64,000 nucleotides of DNA from Thermaurantimonas sp046299575 (GTDB lineage: Bacteria > Bacteroidota > Bacteroidia > Flavobacteriales > Schleiferiaceae), in assembly GCF_046299575.1 (NCBI RefSeq), contig NZ_JBKBHX010000005.1:62001-126000 (forward strand), written 5' to 3'. The stretch's first letter is position 1. Every line of letters starts with the position of its first letter. A program made the position numbers and the translations under genes. Of the stretch, positions 63,175-64,000 are shown piece after piece. The notes under the pieces were generated by a model. It saw only the letters and a program-made list of their open reading frames with translations. It searched no databases and had not been told where the DNA came from.

Positions 63175-64000
63175 TTAGATTGAAATGACGTGAATGGTAT
63201 TTTTAATGGTCTGAATCTGAAGGAGTAATTCGTCAATATGGCTGCCGATGGCGGTGATGTGTCCCATCTTGCGGTGGGGTTTGGTGGTGCTCTTGCCGTA
63301 GAGGTGCAGATATACGCGAGGCATGGCGAGCACTCTGTCAGCGCCGGCGTAGTGCACTGGTCCCTGATGGTCAGGGTGGCCGGTGAGATTGAGCATCACG
63401 GCGTGGTGAAGGAGTGTGGTGTCGCCCAATGGCAGTCCGGCAATGGCTCTGAGGTGCTGCTCAAACTGGGATGCGGCTGTGGCTTCGATGGTGAGATGGC
63501 CAGAGTTGTGCACGCGGGGTGCGGCTTCGTTGATGAGCACGCGCTGGTCAGTAGTAATGAAGAATTCGACCGCCAGGGTGCCTACAAGGTCGAGCTCCGA
63601 GGCTAGGCGTGTGGCCAGCCCGATGCATTGCTCCTCAATATCAGACCCAAGGCTCGTGGGTGCAAATACCAACTCGACAAAATGAGCCGTGGGGTGAAAC
63701 TCCATCTGCACCACCGGCTGGCAGGCAATCTGTCCGGCAGCTGAACGGTGAACGACTACGGCTGTCTCCGCAAGGATGTCGATGCACTCTTCGAGGATGC
63801 AGGGCACGTCGGGCAACAGAAGGGCATCGGCCGGTGCGTGGAGTTTGCGGACGCCACGACCGTCGAATCCGCCACGGGCTGCCTTCCAGATGATGGGAAA
63901 CTCAACCCGAGTCTGCTCCAGATGCTGTAGCAGGCTTTGGCGATCTCGAAATTCATGATATAGGGGCGTAGGAAGGTGGTGGTCAGTGTAAAACTGCTTC
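63175..64000 (-). CDS. purK: 5-(carboxyamino)imidazole ribonucleotide synthase, N terminus beyond the window
   Basis: The frame is open to the right edge and ends TAG-side at 63175. The 275 visible residues start in the ATP-grasp domain (WKAARGGFDGRGV, ILEECID, LVGTLAVEFF, INEAAPRVHNSGHLTIEA) and end with the C-terminal purK domain. PurK makes N5-CAIR from AIR, ATP and bicarbonate, step 6 of purine synthesis. The N-terminal Rossmann part is missing only because the window ends. The shorter frame from 63816 is not the true start. Confidence 0.93.
   Translation of the reverse strand, partial: KQFYTDHHLPTPLYHEFRDRQSLLQHLEQTRVEFPIIWKAARGGFDGRGVRKLHAPADALLLPDVPCILEECIDILAETAVVVHRSAAGQIACQPVVQMEFHPTAHFVELVFAPTSLGSDIEEQCIGLATRLASELDLVGTLAVEFFITTDQRVLINEAAPRVHNSGHLTIEATAASQFEQHLRAIAGLPLGDTTLLHHAVMLNLTGHPDHQGPVHYAGADRVLAMPRVYLHLYGKSTTKPHRKMGHITAIGSHIDELLLQIQTIKNTIHVISI

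Noticed and set aside
1..64000. CRISPR arrays, insertion sequences, prophage or defence genes
   Set aside because: I looked for regularly spaced repeats, transposase or integrase motifs and nuclease-helicase sets and saw none.

Overview
The window reads as chromosomal DNA of a Bacteroidota bacterium, most likely of the flavobacterial side of the phylum. Four lines of evidence support this. Promoters match the Bacteroidota consensus (TTTG, about 19-21 bases, TAnnTTTG), and Shine-Dalgarno sequences are generally weak or absent. There are four secreted proteins with type IX secretion C-terminal signals (two type A, two gliding-motility-associated type B). Phylum-typical families are present (DUF5686, DUF4476, DUF3276/PUR, SusC-like receptor architecture, GH3-type acyl ligase). 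A 6S-like RNA lies between zapA and rny. The DNA is AT-rich with no rRNA, CRISPR array, insertion sequence or prophage. About fifty genes cover nearly everything.

Layout. 1-3.9 kb: the end of RNase R, a coiled-coil membrane protein with a LysE exporter, then a minus-strand unit of CoA-transferase subunit A, a class I amidotransferase and an ATP-grasp-like enzyme. 4.1-12 kb: TerC, an exported isoaspartyl peptidase, an Mpo1-like membrane protein, a large multi-PAS hybrid histidine kinase, purN-rnhA, and an ECF sigma factor. 12.2-15 kb: uvrA. 15-21 kb: a glycan-modification block (alpha/alpha-toroid protein, AAC(3)-type acyltransferase, SDR reductase, then two GT2 glycosyltransferases, the second fused to a decayed polyprenyl-phosphate sugar transferase). 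21-27.4 kb: cell-division and RNA block (degenerate LytM factor, GH3 ligase, ZapB-like coiled coil, ZapA, 6S-like RNA, RNase Y, two small genes). 27.4-35.7 kb: exported M1 peptidase, DUF5686 outer-membrane protein, ferritin, FKBP, MarR regulator, TonB-dependent receptor. 35.9-45.8 kb: four T9SS cargo proteins with a Nudix hydrolase and an esterase. 45.8-52.3 kb: cytidine deaminase, a long acyl-CoA dehydrogenase behind a 16-bp palindrome, DNA polymerase IV, a 700-base non-coding stretch, acyl-CoA carboxylase beta, ferredoxin. 52.4-57.2 kb: a barrel protein and NeuD-type acetyltransferase facing an exbB-exbD-exbD-tonB operon, then a PUR-type protein and tRNA-Leu(GAG) and tRNA-Lys(UUU). 57.4-64 kb: ECF sigma/putative anti-sigma/barrel operon, pirin, glutaryl-CoA dehydrogenase, arginase-family enzyme, and purK cut by the window edge.

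Many transcription starts can be placed: in nine cases a TAnnTTTG box ends 20-24 bases before the start codon, implying short, uniform leaders. Several promoters carry inverted repeats that could be operators (terC, the LytM gene, the acyl-CoA dehydrogenase, pirin). The parts that most deserve a second look are the 6S-like RNA with two mutually exclusive folds next to rny, the GT2/sugar-transferase fusion and its toroid-AAC(3)-SDR neighbours, the sigma/anti-sigma/coiled-coil-barrel operon, the amidotransferase plus ATP-grasp pair, and the GC-rich non-coding block near 50.1 kb. I did not find a defence island or other clearly new large system.
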